Positions 27,838 to 39,234 of a DNA stretch of 64,000 nt are shown here, in pieces. Each line of letters begins with the position of its first letter. Position 1 is the stretch's first letter. The position numbers were made by a program, and so were the translations under genes. The notes under the pieces are model-generated. The model ran no database searches. It saw only the letters and a program-made list of their open reading frames with translations, and was not told the origin of the DNA. This DNA comes from Chloroflexota bacterium (GTDB lineage Bacteria; Chloroflexota; Anaerolineae; Anaerolineales; UBA11579), in assembly GCA_019456165.1 (NCBI GenBank), contig VRUJ01000003.1, positions 1 through 64,000 on the forward strand. The letters run 5' to 3'.

Positions 27838-28212
27838 CTATCCCACCTCTTCGGAAACCTCGTCTGATACCTCATCTGCCGCAACGTGAATAAATTGGTC
27901 AAATAGGTCGCGCAATACGGGTTCTGGTAGAGCGCCCACCTGACGGTGGATCAACTTTCCATTTGCAAAAAACATCATCGTAGGAATTCCCTGAACTCCA
28001 TAATGGCCAGCCCATTGCGAATCTTCATCGGTATTGACTTTAGCGATGATAACTTTATCAGCATATTCTCCCGCTAATTTGTCTAAGATAGGCGCTACCA
28101 TTCTGCAAGGGCCACACCATGGGGCCCAGAAATCTACAACTACGGGTAATTCGGATTGCATTATTTTTTCTTCGAAAGCATCATCGGTTACAGCAATGGG
28201 TTCATCAATCAT
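27838..28212 (-). CDS. trxA: Thioredoxin
   Basis: VVDFWAPWCGPCRMVAPILDKLA. Confidence 0.96.
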   Translation of the reverse strand: MIDEPIAVTDDAFEEKIMQSELPVVVDFWAPWCGPCRMVAPILDKLAGEYADKVIIAKVNTDEDSQWAGHYGVQGIPTMMFFANGKLIHRQVGALPEPVLRDLFDQFIHVAADEVSDEVSEEVG

Positions 28213-28321
28213 TATTTATCTCCTGTTACTATTCTCAACTATCCAATAACTACCACTCTGACCAATTTTCATGGCGACTTCTTACCTCGACTTGGCTTGA
28301 TAAGGTAAAGTATAATGCATC

Positions 28322-29119
28322 TTGATGGAATCTCATACAATTGATCAATATCCCCCCTCTTATACAGTAGCAACTCCAATCTTCGAAGGACCGTTAGATC
28401 TACTTCTACAATTGATAAAGCGCGCAGAGCTTGATATTACCAACCTGGCCCTGGCTCAAGTTACCGATCAATTCTTGTTGCACATAAAAGATATTCAAGA
28501 AGTCGCATTCGACGAGGTGTCATCCTTCCTGGTTATTGCCTCTAAATTAATGCAAATTAAATCCGAAGCCTTACTGCCGCGGCCACCTGAGATAGAGCCG
28601 GGAGAAGAAGATGTGAGCGACGACCTTGTGCGGCAACTCATCATTTACAAGCGTTATAAAGAGATTGCTGAATTTTTGAACGAGCGAGAATCCCTTGGCT
28701 TGCGCACCTACTTACGTATGGCTCCGCCCCCAAAGGTTGATGGGAAATTAGATCTTAGTGGAGTAAATATTGATGATTTGATCAATGCTGCCGTCCAGGT
28801 TTTTTCAAGGATAAAAGAAAGTTCCCCAATTGGTCCCAAAGTTACCCCCTACAGAGTTTCAATTGTAGAAAAAATAAAACATATAACCGCAACCCTACGT
28901 GAAAAAAGAGCATCTAGCTTCAAAAGCTTGCTTGGAAAAACTTCCACCAAGGTTGAGATTGTGGTTACTTTTTTAGCAATGCTGGAGCTAGTCAAACGTT
29001 ATTTAATAATCGCAGATCAAGAAGTATTATTCGGAGAAATTAAACTCAAGCCAACAGAGGGCTGGGATGATTTGCCAGATATTGAGTCTGAATTTTCCGA
29101 AGCTGATTACGATCTGTAA
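28322..29119 (+). CDS. scpA: Segregation and condensation protein A
   Basis: FEGPLDLLLQLIKRAELDITNLALAQVTDQFL; ASKLMQIKSEALLPRP. Confidence 0.92.
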   Translation: MMESHTIDQYPPSYTVATPIFEGPLDLLLQLIKRAELDITNLALAQVTDQFLLHIKDIQEVAFDEVSSFLVIASKLMQIKSEALLPRPPEIEPGEEDVSDDLVRQLIIYKRYKEIAEFLNERESLGLRTYLRMAPPPKVDGKLDLSGVNIDDLINAAVQVFSRIKESSPIGPKVTPYRVSIVEKIKHITATLREKRASSFKSLLGKTSTKVEIVVTFLAMLELVKRYLIIADQEVLFGEIKLKPTEGWDDLPDIESEFSEADYDL

Positions 29120-29478
29120 GCATTCAATAACAAAGCCAAACCCCCGCCAAAGCTGTCAATTAAAACATCGACAAAACTCCCATAACGTCCTTCAACAAAA
29201 GATTGATGGAACTCGTCACTAATTGCGAACAGAATTACTAGCAGCCAGGCAAGCAGTTTTGCCTGAGATGTTTGTTTTCCAATGCCCATAAGGTAATAAT
29301 TTGCCAATAGGCCATATCCAATTAAATGGCCTCCTTTCTTCACCACCAAATCAAGCCACCCAAAATTTGGAAGCTGAGTAGAAGGTCTTGAAGACACAAT
29401 AAAAATAATGAGCATTACAATAATGGCCGGAATCCACCGGAATCTTTTGTCGAAAAACACATAACGATTGTTTCGCAT
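29107..29478 (-). CDS. VanZ family protein
   Basis: [11 protein letters not shown]...[27 protein letters not shown]. Confidence 0.88.
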   Translation of the reverse strand: MRNNRYVFFDKRFRWIPAIIVMLIIFIVSSRPSTQLPNFGWLDLVVKKGGHLIGYGLLANYYLMGIGKQTSQAKLLAWLLVILFAISDEFHQSFVEGRYGSFVDVLIDSFGGGLALLLNAYRS

Positions 29479-29513
29479 TAAACTATTCTACCAGTTCTAT
29501 TCAAGGGCAACAT

Positions 29514-31550
29514 ATGACCAACAGATTAGCAAAACAAAGTTCTCCTTATCTCCTCCAGCATAAAGACAATCCAGTAGATTGGTACCCTTGGGGAGAAGAA
29601 GCCTTGGTGGAGGCAAAGAAGAGTGACAAACCGATCTTTCTCAGCATAGGTTATGCGGCGTGCCATTGGTGTCATGTAATGGAACACGAGTCTTTCGAAG
29701 ACAAAGAGACCGCGGAGATAATGAATCGGAATTTCATTAACATAAAGGTTGACCGAGAAGAAAGGCCTGATCTAGATGGAATTTATATGGATGCGGTTGT
29801 GTCTCTAACCGGCCAAGGTGGTTGGCCAATGAGTGTATTTTTAACTCCGGGCAAACAACCATTTTACGGAGGTACATATTTCCCTCCTGTTCGGCGATAC
29901 AATATGCCTTCATTCAAAGAGGTATTGTTATCAATAGCCAAAGCATGGGAGGAAAACCGTGAAGGATTAGTTAAATCGGGAGAGGAGATTACAGAACACA
30001 TTTTGGCCAAATCATTATCCCCTGAAGATTCCCGGCCTATAGATCCTGAAACAATAGATCAAGCCGCCCTAACCCTAACTCAAAACTATGACTGGAGGAA
30101 CGGCGGTTGGGGAAACGCCCCTAAATTCCCACAACCGATGATTATCCAATTCCTCCTTAGTAGAGGTTCTGAGGGAGATAAGTTAGCGTTAGATATTGCC
30201 ACGCATGCACTCGGGGCAATGGCCAAAGGAGGTATGTATGATGTTGTTGGAGGTGGATTCGCGCGTTACAGCGTAGATGACGAGTGGTTGGTCCCTCATT
30301 TTGAAAAAATGCTTTACGATAACGCCCAGCTAGCACGCGTCTACTTGCATGCGTATTTATTGACCGGAAATAATTTCTTCCGCCACATCTGCGAAGAAAC
30401 GTTAGACTTCGTTGTCCGTGAAATGACCCATTCTCAAGGAGGCTTTTTTAGCAGCCTGGATGCCGATTCTGAAGGGGAAGAGGGCAAATTCTATATTTGG
30501 TCTCATGATGAAATCGAATCCATTTTCAAGGACCAAAAAGATTTTCAATTATTCAAAGCAGCTTACGCGCTAACACGTAAAGGAAATTTTGAAGGACGCA
30601 CGATTCTACGGCGAGCTGTTGATGACAAGCAGTTATCAAAACAATTCAAGATCCCCGTGGAACAAATTCCTGAGAAACTTAAAGAGCTACATAATATCCT
30701 GCTATTGGAACGTGGAGCAAGAGTTCGCCCCGGAACAGATAACAAAGTGTTAGTTTCCTGGAACGCTTTAATGTCGATCGCATTTGCAGAAGCAGCCAGG
30801 TATCTAAAGCGTCCTGACTATCTCGCAATCGCTCAAAAAAATGCCCGTTTTCTCATCGATGAATTGCATCCTGAAGATCGCTTACTCCGGTCGTGGCGCG
30901 AAGGAGTTGCGAATCACAACGCTTATTTAGAGGATTATGCGGCTTTTATTCTTGCATTATTAGAGCTATATCAATCGGACCAAAATCCGTTTTGGTTTCA
31001 GACGTCTGAAAATTTAACAAAAGATTTGATTACCCATTTTCAAGACCATGAAGGCGGGTTTTTTGACACACGCAACGACCATGAAGAGCTTCTCACCCGT
31101 CCCAAAGATGTTCAAGACAACGCGGTGCCATCCGGAAATGCTTTGGCTGCATTAGCCCTCCTCAAACATTCAGCTTTTACCGGGAATGCTGAATATTATG
31201 AGCTAGCAATCAAATTGCTAAGTACGCTTCAGGAGGCGATGAAGAAGTATCCAACTGCTTTCGGAAAATGGCTATACGCATTATTCTTTGCTTTCCAAGC
31301 AATAGAAGAGATTGCGATCTTGGGAGATATGCAGGATACCAAAACTCAAGATTTGATTGAAACGGTGTGGTCCCAATTACGCCCCTTTACAGTCGTTGCC
31401 GTATCAAAATCACCGCCTCTTAAAGGCTCACCACCTTTGTTAAATAATAGACCATTGCTTGACAATAAACCAACCGCTTACGTCTGCAATAATTTCATTT
31501 GCAAAAAACCTGTCAACTCACCTGAAGAGTTAGGAGTTCTTATAAATTAA
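29514..31550 (+). CDS. Thioredoxin-domain protein, DUF255 / YyaL (SPATA20-like) family
   Basis: [47 protein letters not shown]. Confidence 0.95.
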   Translation: MTNRLAKQSSPYLLQHKDNPVDWYPWGEEALVEAKKSDKPIFLSIGYAACHWCHVMEHESFEDKETAEIMNRNFINIKVDREERPDLDGIYMDAVVSLTGQGGWPMSVFLTPGKQPFYGGTYFPPVRRYNMPSFKEVLLSIAKAWEENREGLVKSGEEITEHILAKSLSPEDSRPIDPETIDQAALTLTQNYDWRNGGWGNAPKFPQPMIIQFLLSRGSEGDKLALDIATHALGAMAKGGMYDVVGGGFARYSVDDEWLVPHFEKMLYDNAQLARVYLHAYLLTGNNFFRHICEETLDFVVREMTHSQGGFFSSLDADSEGEEGKFYIWSHDEIESIFKDQKDFQLFKAAYALTRKGNFEGRTILRRAVDDKQLSKQFKIPVEQIPEKLKELHNILLLERGARVRPGTDNKVLVSWNALMSIAFAEAARYLKRPDYLAIAQKNARFLIDELHPEDRLLRSWREGVANHNAYLEDYAAFILALLELYQSDQNPFWFQTSENLTKDLITHFQDHEGGFFDTRNDHEELLTRPKDVQDNAVPSGNALAALALLKHSAFTGNAEYYELAIKLLSTLQEAMKKYPTAFGKWLYALFFAFQAIEEIAILGDMQDTKTQDLIETVWSQLRPFTVVAVSKSPPLKGSPPLLNNRPLLDNKPTAYVCNNFICKKPVNSPEELGVLIN

Positions 31551-31553
31551 CAA

Positions 31554-32318
31554 TCATTTCATGATCAGCGTAACCGGGCAGTGATCTGAGCCGATCACTT
31601 GATCATTAATGACCACGTCCTCAACCATAGGAAACAATTTCTCCGATACCAAATAATAATCCAAGCGCCAACCAATATTCCGTTTTCGGGCATTATAACG
31701 GTATGTCCACCAGGTATATTGGACTCGTTCGGGATAAAAAACGCGGTAAGCATCCACAAAACCATGTTCTATGTATTTATCAACCCATGCCCGTTCTTCG
31801 GGAAGGAAACCTGATGTTTTGCTGTTTTCTTTAGGGTTTCGCAGGTCGATTTCACTATGTGCCGTATTAAAATCCCCACAAATTATGACCTGTTCACCCT
31901 GGGAATGTAATTCGTCACAATGCTCAAGCAGTTTTGCATAGAAATCCAATTTATATTTCAAGCGCTTTTTATCCCTCTGTCCATTTGGAAAATACACATT
32001 GAAAAGGATAAAATCGTCAATCCGAGTCTGGATGATTCGTCCTTCTCTATCAAATTTCTTGATTCCCAGGCCATTTATATTGATTAATTTTCGCTCTTTG
32101 CTGAGCGTAAGAACACCGCTATATCCGGGTCTTTCTGCTGGATTCCAATGAGTTGCTAAAAGATCAAATTCAGTCTGCTGTTCAGTCGTTAGCTGATCTG
32201 GGCGAGCTTTGATTTCTTGCAGGCAGACAAGGTCCGGAGATTCAGATACCACCCATTCCCAGGCTCCTTTTCGCAATAATGCCCTGAACCCATTCACATT
32301 CCAGGTTATGATTTTCAT
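31554..32318 (-). CDS. xth: Exodeoxyribonuclease III
   Basis: MKIITWNVNGFRALLRKG, CLQEIKA, GDFNTAHSEIDL, GSDHCPV. Confidence 0.94.
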   Translation of the reverse strand: MKIITWNVNGFRALLRKGAWEWVVSESPDLVCLQEIKARPDQLTTEQQTEFDLLATHWNPAERPGYSGVLTLSKERKLININGLGIKKFDREGRIIQTRIDDFILFNVYFPNGQRDKKRLKYKLDFYAKLLEHCDELHSQGEQVIICGDFNTAHSEIDLRNPKENSKTSGFLPEERAWVDKYIEHGFVDAYRVFYPERVQYTWWTYRYNARKRNIGWRLDYYLVSEKLFPMVEDVVINDQVIGSDHCPVTLIMK

Positions 32319-32398
32319 CCATTTGCCTCCATAGTACGTATTACAAAATTGTAACTCACAAACTTATTGTGTGTTAAAATCGAAGCTCTAAATTCAGC

Positions 32399-33694
32399 AT
32401 GGACAATGATATGAATGATGTAATCCAAGCCGTAAAAGGCACCCGAGACTATTACCCCGAAGAAATGGCTGTCAGAAGGTGGCTGTATGACAACATACGC
32501 CAAGTATCTGAATCTTTTGGCTACCAAGAATGGGAGGGTCCATTCCTGGAAAAAATTGAGTTATATGCTGCCAAATCTGGAGAGGAGATTGTTGAGAAAC
32601 AATCCTATGTCTTCGAGGACCGTAGTGGAGAAAGAATAGCGCTGCGCCCAGAATTAACACCCACATTAGCTCGTTTGGTTGCAAAACGCCAACCCCAATT
32701 AGTTTTTCCTTTGCGGTGGTGGTCCTTTGGTCCATTTTGGCGCTATGAACGGCCGCAAAAAGGGCGCGGCCGAGAGTTCTTCCAATGGAACATCGATCTA
32801 ATTGGTGATCACTCACCTGAAGGGGATGCAGAGCTGGCGGTAATTGCAGCAACTTTTCTTCAAAAGATCGGGTTCAAATCTGATGAGGTCAATATTTTAG
32901 TCAACAATCGCAAGCTAATGGAACAGAAGACTGAGGCTTTAGGCATTGATGCTGAGATGCGTCCAGCGGTATACAAATTGATCGATCGTCGTGATAAATT
33001 GAAAACTGCCGATTGGGAAAATTATGCCGAAGAAATCGGATTATCCAGCACTCAAATCGACAGCCTCATGGATATTTTAGAAAACGATCAGCTGTGGCAA
33101 GAATCCGATGAGCTACGTAGGTTTTTTAAAACCGTTGAGATTTTTCAAATCAAGGATTATATTAATTTTGCACCACATATCATCCGCGGGTTAGATTACT
33201 ACACTGGAACAGTATTTGAAGCTTGGGATACAGCTGGAGATTTCCGCTCATTATTTGGGGGTGGGCGTTATGACAACTTAGTTGACGATGTGGGGGGGAA
33301 ACCAGTGCCTGCGGTCGGATTTGCCGCCGGAAATTTGGTGATCACTCTCCTACTAGAAAAGCTGGGTAGACTGCCTACAGTTGGGAACTCGCCTGCCCAA
33401 GTTTTGGTAACCATCTTCGACAGCGAACACATATTGCCATCTTTGCTCCTGGCAGATGAGCTTCGCCAGTCCGGGATGAAAATTGCTACTTATCCAAATC
33501 CAGTAAAACTCGCAAAGCAATTTAAATACGCTGATAGGATCGGAACACCTCTCGCGATAGTACTAGGCCCTGACGAACTCGCATCAAATCAGGTAACGGT
33601 TAAAGATTTGCGCAGCGGCGATCAACACAATATTCCTAGAGATCAATTCCCCAAAGCTATCTTAGATTTGCTTGAAGGCGATTCTGCTTCGTGA
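32399..33694 (+). CDS. hisS: Histidyl-tRNA synthetase
   Basis: KGTRDYYPEEMAVR, LRPELTPTLARL, GLDYYTGTVFEAW, GGGRYDNLV. Confidence 0.96.
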   Translation: MDNDMNDVIQAVKGTRDYYPEEMAVRRWLYDNIRQVSESFGYQEWEGPFLEKIELYAAKSGEEIVEKQSYVFEDRSGERIALRPELTPTLARLVAKRQPQLVFPLRWWSFGPFWRYERPQKGRGREFFQWNIDLIGDHSPEGDAELAVIAATFLQKIGFKSDEVNILVNNRKLMEQKTEALGIDAEMRPAVYKLIDRRDKLKTADWENYAEEIGLSSTQIDSLMDILENDQLWQESDELRRFFKTVEIFQIKDYINFAPHIIRGLDYYTGTVFEAWDTAGDFRSLFGGGRYDNLVDDVGGKPVPAVGFAAGNLVITLLLEKLGRLPTVGNSPAQVLVTIFDSEHILPSLLLADELRQSGMKIATYPNPVKLAKQFKYADRIGTPLAIVLGPDELASNQVTVKDLRSGDQHNIPRDQFPKAILDLLEGDSAS

Positions 33695-33712
33695 TAAAAT
33701 ACCGCTTGTCAA

Positions 33713-33788
33713 GGTGGATGTAGCTCAACGGCAGAGCGCCGCACTGTGGATGCGGTGGTTGAGGGTTCGATTCCCTTCATCCACCCCA
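33713..33788 (+). tRNA. tRNA-His (anticodon GUG)
   Basis: Extra G(-1), GTGGATG/CATCCAC acceptor, anticodon loop CTGTGGA, encoded CCA. Confidence 0.96.
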
Positions 33789-33793
33789 AGACT

Positions 33794-33825
33794 ACGGCCA
33801 ACAATAATTTGTTGGCCGTTTTTTG
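33794..33825 (+). terminator. Intrinsic terminator after tRNA-His
   Basis: acggccaacaataatttgttggccgttttttg. Confidence 0.85.
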
Positions 33826-33885
33826 TGAATAACCAGATTTCGGTCCCATGCGTTCCTGGGCACTAACATCAAATTGATTTCAATC

Positions 33886-34719
33886 CTAACCGATTGTCCT
33901 CCACTCGGGAAATTTTTTTTCCAGTGTTGCCCCAAACTCTGCTCCAAAAAAGAACAACAGACCGACTAAAAATGCCCAAAAACCTAAAACCACAATCCAT
34001 GCTAAGGAACCATAAACGAAGCCAAAGTTTGTAAAAGCAAGCCCAATATAATAACCAATAACAGCTTGAGCTATCTCAATTAGGGAGGCGGCCATTATTG
34101 CCCCAGCCAATGCTGGTTTCCAGTAAACATCTCTATTAGGAAAAATCCGGAATACCAGGAAACTAGTCAATACGTTTAGACCAAAACTAAAGCCCAAATT
34201 GAGCCATCTCTTATAAACCACACTATCCTCAGCCCACAACCATGTGGTTAATGGCTTTAGGGAAAATGAAGCGATAAAAACAAAACTTAACGCTAAAACC
34301 GAAACAGCCGCTAAGCCCCGGCGGCGCCAGAATGGGCTTGGGTTTCCATTCCAAATCACACTCAGGGTCATTTCGAGAATTCCAAACACAGATGATGCTG
34401 ACCACAACAACCCAATCGCGCCAACTATCCCGATCGAACTTCTAACAATTAATGCTTGGCTAATAATCATCTCTAGATTTTTTGGGTTGATTGGGAGTAC
34501 CCTACCTAAAAAAAGATCTAGGTTTTCCCGGGCAACATCCGAAGTTAGGACTGTGCTGCCTAGGTATATTAGAAATGATAAAAGAGGTACAATGGAAAAC
34601 AATGCGAAATACGCTAAGGACGCTGCCCGGAGGCTGCATTCATGTTTATCAAAATTCTCGAAAACAGACCAGATAAACTTCCAGCCATTTTTCAGTAAAT
34701 TGCCTGCTTTGTTATTCAC
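33886..34719 (-). CDS. YihY/BrkB family inner-membrane protein
   Basis: HECSLRAASLAYFALFSIVPLLSFLIYLG; GAEFGATLEKK. Confidence 0.9.
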   Translation of the reverse strand: MNNKAGNLLKNGWKFIWSVFENFDKHECSLRAASLAYFALFSIVPLLSFLIYLGSTVLTSDVARENLDLFLGRVLPINPKNLEMIISQALIVRSSIGIVGAIGLLWSASSVFGILEMTLSVIWNGNPSPFWRRRGLAAVSVLALSFVFIASFSLKPLTTWLWAEDSVVYKRWLNLGFSFGLNVLTSFLVFRIFPNRDVYWKPALAGAIMAASLIEIAQAVIGYYIGLAFTNFGFVYGSLAWIVVLGFWAFLVGLLFFFGAEFGATLEKKFPEWRTIG

Positions 34720-34980
34720 GGGCTGAATTATAAACTATCCTCGCAATATTTCTAGTTTATTATTAAAGCAATAATTCTTGTAGTGTAAGCGAAGACTCCC
34801 GCACCAAACTGCGGAGTTTTTCAGATGAATTCTCCAAAGAAAAAAGCCTAATCGGAGCTTTCCCCCAAACACCATATTGGCATTCATCCCTGCTCCAAGA
34901 GGCAGGATATGCTGGCTATTTCAACAAAATCCCCTAATATCTATATCGAATTTCTCGGATAATCGATTAGAATCTATCCC

Positions 34981-35754
34981 ATGCAAAGATTTGAATTCAA
35001 TCCCATAATAAAGTTTTTTTCTACGGTTGAAGGCGTAAAAGTTCCAGCTCTAACTGAGCAACAAATGCGAGAAGTGGACCGTATCGCAGTCGATGAATTC
35101 AATCTAGGCATTTTGCAGATGATGGAAAACGCCGGACGCAATCTGAGCATGATGATCATAGAAATGTTGCAAGACAAACCCGGGGAGATTACAATCCTAG
35201 CTGGTCCAGGCGGGAATGGCGGTGGTGGGATATGCTCTGCGCGCCATCTCCGAAACCATGGCTATAAAGTAAATTTGATATTATCCAAAGACACAAAAGC
35301 CTATCTGGGAGCAGCAAAAACCCAATTGACTATTACACAAAAAGCTGGCTTAATTCCCACTCCAATTATTCAAGCCCAAAAAACAATTAGTAAATCTCAA
35401 ATAATAATTGATGCATTAATTGGCTACAGCCTAAAAGATGCTCCCTATGGCAATATCGCCCACTTGATCGAAATTACCAACCGTTACTCAACGCGCGTTC
35501 TGGCTTTAGATATTCCTTCGGGTATGGATTCAACTTCGGGGAATGCTCCTGGATCTGTTATTGTAGCAGAAAGAACTTTAACCCTCGCACTTCCAAAACT
35601 TGGCTTGAATAATCCTACTGCCGGAGAGCTATACTTGGCAGATATTGGCATACCCCCAGAGGTATATCACTCAATTGGAATCAAATTCGATCCATTTTTT
35701 GGGAATCAATACAATTTACGAATTCTACGTATCCCAGATGAAAGCACGGATTAA
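34981..35754 (+). CDS. nnrE: NAD(P)H-hydrate epimerase (YjeF_N)
   Basis: LTEQQMREVDRIAVDEFNLGILQMMENAGRNL, GPGGNGGGGICSARHL, DALIGYSL; the true start may lie downstream. Confidence 0.88.
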   Translation: MQRFEFNPIIKFFSTVEGVKVPALTEQQMREVDRIAVDEFNLGILQMMENAGRNLSMMIIEMLQDKPGEITILAGPGGNGGGGICSARHLRNHGYKVNLILSKDTKAYLGAAKTQLTITQKAGLIPTPIIQAQKTISKSQIIIDALIGYSLKDAPYGNIAHLIEITNRYSTRVLALDIPSGMDSTSGNAPGSVIVAERTLTLALPKLGLNNPTAGELYLADIGIPPEVYHSIGIKFDPFFGNQYNLRILRIPDESTD

Positions 35755-35795
35755 AGTCAGATCCCCAAAAATGAAATAAAATCCACGATCGATTG

Positions 35796-37073
35796 CTATT
35801 TATAAATAAGGAATTGGAGTCTCAATTTACCCAATAGGATAATATCCCCGTGATTTAGTTTGTATGGGGTATTCACCCGTAGCTTTCTACCGGAATGCCA
35901 AGTTCCATTGGAAGATCCTAAATCTGATATTGATACATCTTCATCTCCAACCACAACTTTAGCGTGCAGCCGCGAGATTCCCCATTCATAACCTTTGAAA
36001 GGTGTTAAATCAATATCAGGTATTAATGGTTGGCCTTTGTATTTTCGACCGATTGTGTATTCTGCTTGAGTCTTTAGATTTAATATTTGCCCTGTATCAA
36101 TAAAATAAACTGACACCTGGGTGCGTTCATCGCTCGGTAGTCTCGTGGTTGCGCCAGTAGATTCCTGCTTGGTGCTTACATTGGCAATATCAATAAGGCT
36201 CGAATTTTGCAGTCTAGCAGTTTTTATCGTAGGCTGAAATTTTACCAAATCCTGGAGTAAGAGGTCTATGCTTTGATAACGTTCTTCTTTTGTTTTTGCC
36301 ATCGCTTTTTGAATTATCTGGGCGATTTGATCGGGGAGTTCTGGATATATTAATCTAGGCGACGGAAAAGGCTCGTTCACATGTTTCATCGCAATAGCCA
36401 ATTGATGCTCAGCATCATAGGGTAGTTGGCCAGTTACTAGCTCATAAAAAACCACCCCGAGAGAATATATATCCGAAGCGCCCTCCCCGGATTTGCCCAT
36501 AGCTTGTTCGGGGGAGATGTAAGCTGGCGTCCCTGTCAAAGTCCCAGGTACTGTTTGTTTTTTCCCTGATAGCAATCGTGCAAGGCCAAAATCCGCAAGA
36601 ACAACGCGCCCAGACCTTTCTATAAGTACATTACTCGGTTTAATATCTCTATGGGCAATATTTCGCCCGTGAGCATAAGATAGACCCACACCAATATTTT
36701 GGATCATCCGTATGGACGCTCCAAGGGGAACCCGGACTTGTCGCTTTCTAGCGTCCTCAATCAAATGTTTCAGGGTAGGTCCATTTATGTATTCCATTAC
36801 CATATACGGTCTCTTCCCATAGATATCAAAATCGTAGACTTGGACTATATTCGGGTGGCGTAAAGAAGCGAGGTTTCTAGCTTCGATTTTAAATCTCTCA
36901 ACAAAATCCTCTTCTCTCGTGAAGTGAGGGTGAAGTAATTTAATTGCTACATTACGGTCTAATACTGGATGATAAGCTTTGTATACTTGGGCAACTGCAC
37001 CGTAACCCAAGTATTCCAACACGTCATATTTCCCCAACGTTTTGCCTACTAGACCTTCTTGTCGTTCTGTCAT
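35796..37073 (-). CDS. Serine/threonine protein kinase with C-terminal FHA domain
   Basis: VAIKLLHPH, IAHRDIKPSNVLI, ADFGLARL; FHA: YTIGRKYKG..ISRLHAKVVV..SDLGSSNGTWHSGRKL. Confidence 0.95.
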   Translation of the reverse strand: MTERQEGLVGKTLGKYDVLEYLGYGAVAQVYKAYHPVLDRNVAIKLLHPHFTREEDFVERFKIEARNLASLRHPNIVQVYDFDIYGKRPYMVMEYINGPTLKHLIEDARKRQVRVPLGASIRMIQNIGVGLSYAHGRNIAHRDIKPSNVLIERSGRVVLADFGLARLLSGKKQTVPGTLTGTPAYISPEQAMGKSGEGASDIYSLGVVFYELVTGQLPYDAEHQLAIAMKHVNEPFPSPRLIYPELPDQIAQIIQKAMAKTKEERYQSIDLLLQDLVKFQPTIKTARLQNSSLIDIANVSTKQESTGATTRLPSDERTQVSVYFIDTGQILNLKTQAEYTIGRKYKGQPLIPDIDLTPFKGYEWGISRLHAKVVVGDEDVSISDLGSSNGTWHSGRKLRVNTPYKLNHGDIILLGKLRLQFLIYK

Positions 37074-37287
37074 TTCTATTTAGTAATTAATCACCTTTCC
37101 CATAACGATACCCGCCTATTCAATACTGCGATGCTGATTTCTTCTTAGCAAAGCATTAGAAGAATACCAGAATTTACGGTAAAATTAACTGGGCAAAGTC
37201 TCGAAAAGTGTATTTATTAAATTTTATCCCAAAAGAACCTAAATTGCCAGTAGTAATATCTCTTTATGAAAAATCAGTATTCAAGGT

Positions 37288-38031
37288 TTATTTAAGAATC
37301 TGATTAAAAAAGGCTTTTGTTCTAGCCTCTTTGGGATTATTGAACATATCTTCCGGTGGCCCATCTTCGACGATCAACCCGGCATCCATAAAAACCATGC
37401 GGTCTGCTGCTGCTCGTGTAAACCCCATCTCGTGAGAAACAACGATCATGGTCATGCCCTCTTTTGCTAAATCTAACATCACGTCAAGTACTTCTTTGAT
37501 CATTTCGGCATCCAACGCGCTTGTTGGTTCATCGAACAACATGATTTTTGGGTTCATCGCTAGTGATCGTGCGATTGCCACCCTCTGCTGCTGTCCACCA
37601 GAAAGTTGAGTGGGGTATACAGCAGCTTTTTCCGGAATTCCAACCCTTTTTAATTGCTCCATCGCAATTTCTTCGGCTTCATTGGCAGTGCGGCCTCGTA
37701 CAATGCGTTGAGCAAGTGTGATATTTTCTAATGAAGTAAGGTGTGGGAATAAATTAAAAAGTTGAAATACCATACCAATTTCAGCGCGAACTTCGTTCAA
37801 TTGCTTTTGATCGCTAGTAAGAAGCTGGCCGTCTACCCAAATTTCTCCCTTAGTTGGCGTTTCCAGGTAATTTATACAACGAAGCAAGGTTGATTTACCC
37901 GAACCGCTGGGCCCAATGACGACAATAACTTTTCCTTTTTCAACAGTAAGGCTTACCCCATCTAATGCCTTTACCTTTTTGAAATGTTTATATAGGTCTT
38001 TTACTACAATAATATCTTTTGTATCAGTCAT
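37288..38031 (-). CDS. Polar amino-acid ABC transporter ATP-binding protein
   Basis: [47 protein letters not shown]. Confidence 0.95.
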   Translation of the reverse strand: MTDTKDIIVVKDLYKHFKKVKALDGVSLTVEKGKVIVVIGPSGSGKSTLLRCINYLETPTKGEIWVDGQLLTSDQKQLNEVRAEIGMVFQLFNLFPHLTSLENITLAQRIVRGRTANEAEEIAMEQLKRVGIPEKAAVYPTQLSGGQQQRVAIARSLAMNPKIMLFDEPTSALDAEMIKEVLDVMLDLAKEGMTMIVVSHEMGFTRAAADRMVFMDAGLIVEDGPPEDMFNNPKEARTKAFFNQILK

Positions 38032-39211
38032 CTTGGCGCATACGCCTTTCCAACAATCGAACCAACAAAGAGAGGGAAACGGTCATGGTCAAGTATAGAA
38101 TAGTTAGAACTGTAAAAGCTTCCTTATAACGAAATGAGGTGCCAGTATATTTTCGAGATAGCTGGGTTATATCTTGAACAGCCAAAACCGATACCAGAGA
38201 AGAATCTTTCACCATTGCAACAAAATCATTCCCCAGGGCTGGCAGCACATTTCTTACAGCTTGTGGGAGAATTACATAGCGCATTGCCTGACTGATGCTC
38301 ATTCCCAAAGATCTTGACGCCTCCATCTGCCCCCGCCCAATAGATTGGATGCCTGCCCGAAATATTTCTGCCAAAAATGCACCATATGTAACTGACAAAG
38401 CGATGATAGCCCTCCACTCGGAAGGAATATTTCTAATACTTAAATCAGCCAAAAATTGCCCTAATTGGGTCATTCCTTTTTCAATTAACTGTCCCCCCAA
38501 ACCATTAAGGCTTTCCACTAAAGCTGGTACGATCACCAAAGCGATAATAAAAATTAATACAAGTATTGGTATTCCTCGAATCAATTCAACATACAATGTA
38601 GATAAGTTGTTAAAGAATTTATTACTTGATATTCGTCCCAAACCAGCAAAAAGCCCAAAAACCAAGGCGATAAGGTAAGAAAAAATAGAAACCCGAACTG
38701 TGATCGTGAGGCCAACATAGATGAATTCAAACGATTCCCAATAACTCGCAGTATTGTTTAAGGTAAGTGAACGACCGATCAACTCCAGTTTTCCATTATG
38801 CTCACTTATAAATTTTTTAGATGCTTTTTCACTTATAACAATCGAGTCTACTTCGCCATCAAGCAGAGCTTGGATTGCTTCAGTGATTGTTTCAAAAGCC
38901 ACAATTTCCACCCCATCAAGAAACATTGATGCAATTTCATAACTTCTAGATCTGGCTAGGGTACCTAAAACCAAATCATCGTTTTCCATAAAATCCTCAA
39001 TTTTTGTGAAGCGGTCTTCTTCCATCCGAACTAGCAATCGGTCGATGCTAGCGTAGCTCCTATAAACAAGAATTCCCACAAATATTATCAATATAACGAT
39101 AGCGAATAACCACCACGGCAGCTGAGAGAGATTCCGCCTAGAAAACCAGCGTGTATCCTTTTGGGGGAAATCTTCTATTTCTAAAATCTCTGAGTCGTAA
39201 TCTTTCATCAA
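38024..39211 (-). CDS. Polar amino-acid ABC transporter permease with N-terminal TM anchor and isolated SBP lobe-2-like segment
   Basis: Permease: [21 protein letters not shown]..., [30 protein letters not shown]. Residues '[14 protein letters not shown]...[12 protein letters not shown]' align with the SBP at 39301..40929. Confidence 0.92.
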   Translation of the reverse strand: MMKDYDSEILEIEDFPQKDTRWFSRRNLSQLPWWLFAIVILIIFVGILVYRSYASIDRLLVRMEEDRFTKIEDFMENDDLVLGTLARSRSYEIASMFLDGVEIVAFETITEAIQALLDGEVDSIVISEKASKKFISEHNGKLELIGRSLTLNNTASYWESFEFIYVGLTITVRVSIFSYLIALVFGLFAGLGRISSNKFFNNLSTLYVELIRGIPILVLIFIIALVIVPALVESLNGLGGQLIEKGMTQLGQFLADLSIRNIPSEWRAIIALSVTYGAFLAEIFRAGIQSIGRGQMEASRSLGMSISQAMRYVILPQAVRNVLPALGNDFVAMVKDSSLVSVLAVQDITQLSRKYTGTSFRYKEAFTVLTILYLTMTVSLSLLVRLLERRMRQDD

Positions 39212-39234
39212 TTACTTATCTCCCTTGAATAAGC

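Noticed and set aside
29107-29119. 13-bp convergent overlap of scpA and the VanZ-like gene
   Set aside because: Both genes are well supported and short 3' overlaps are ordinary
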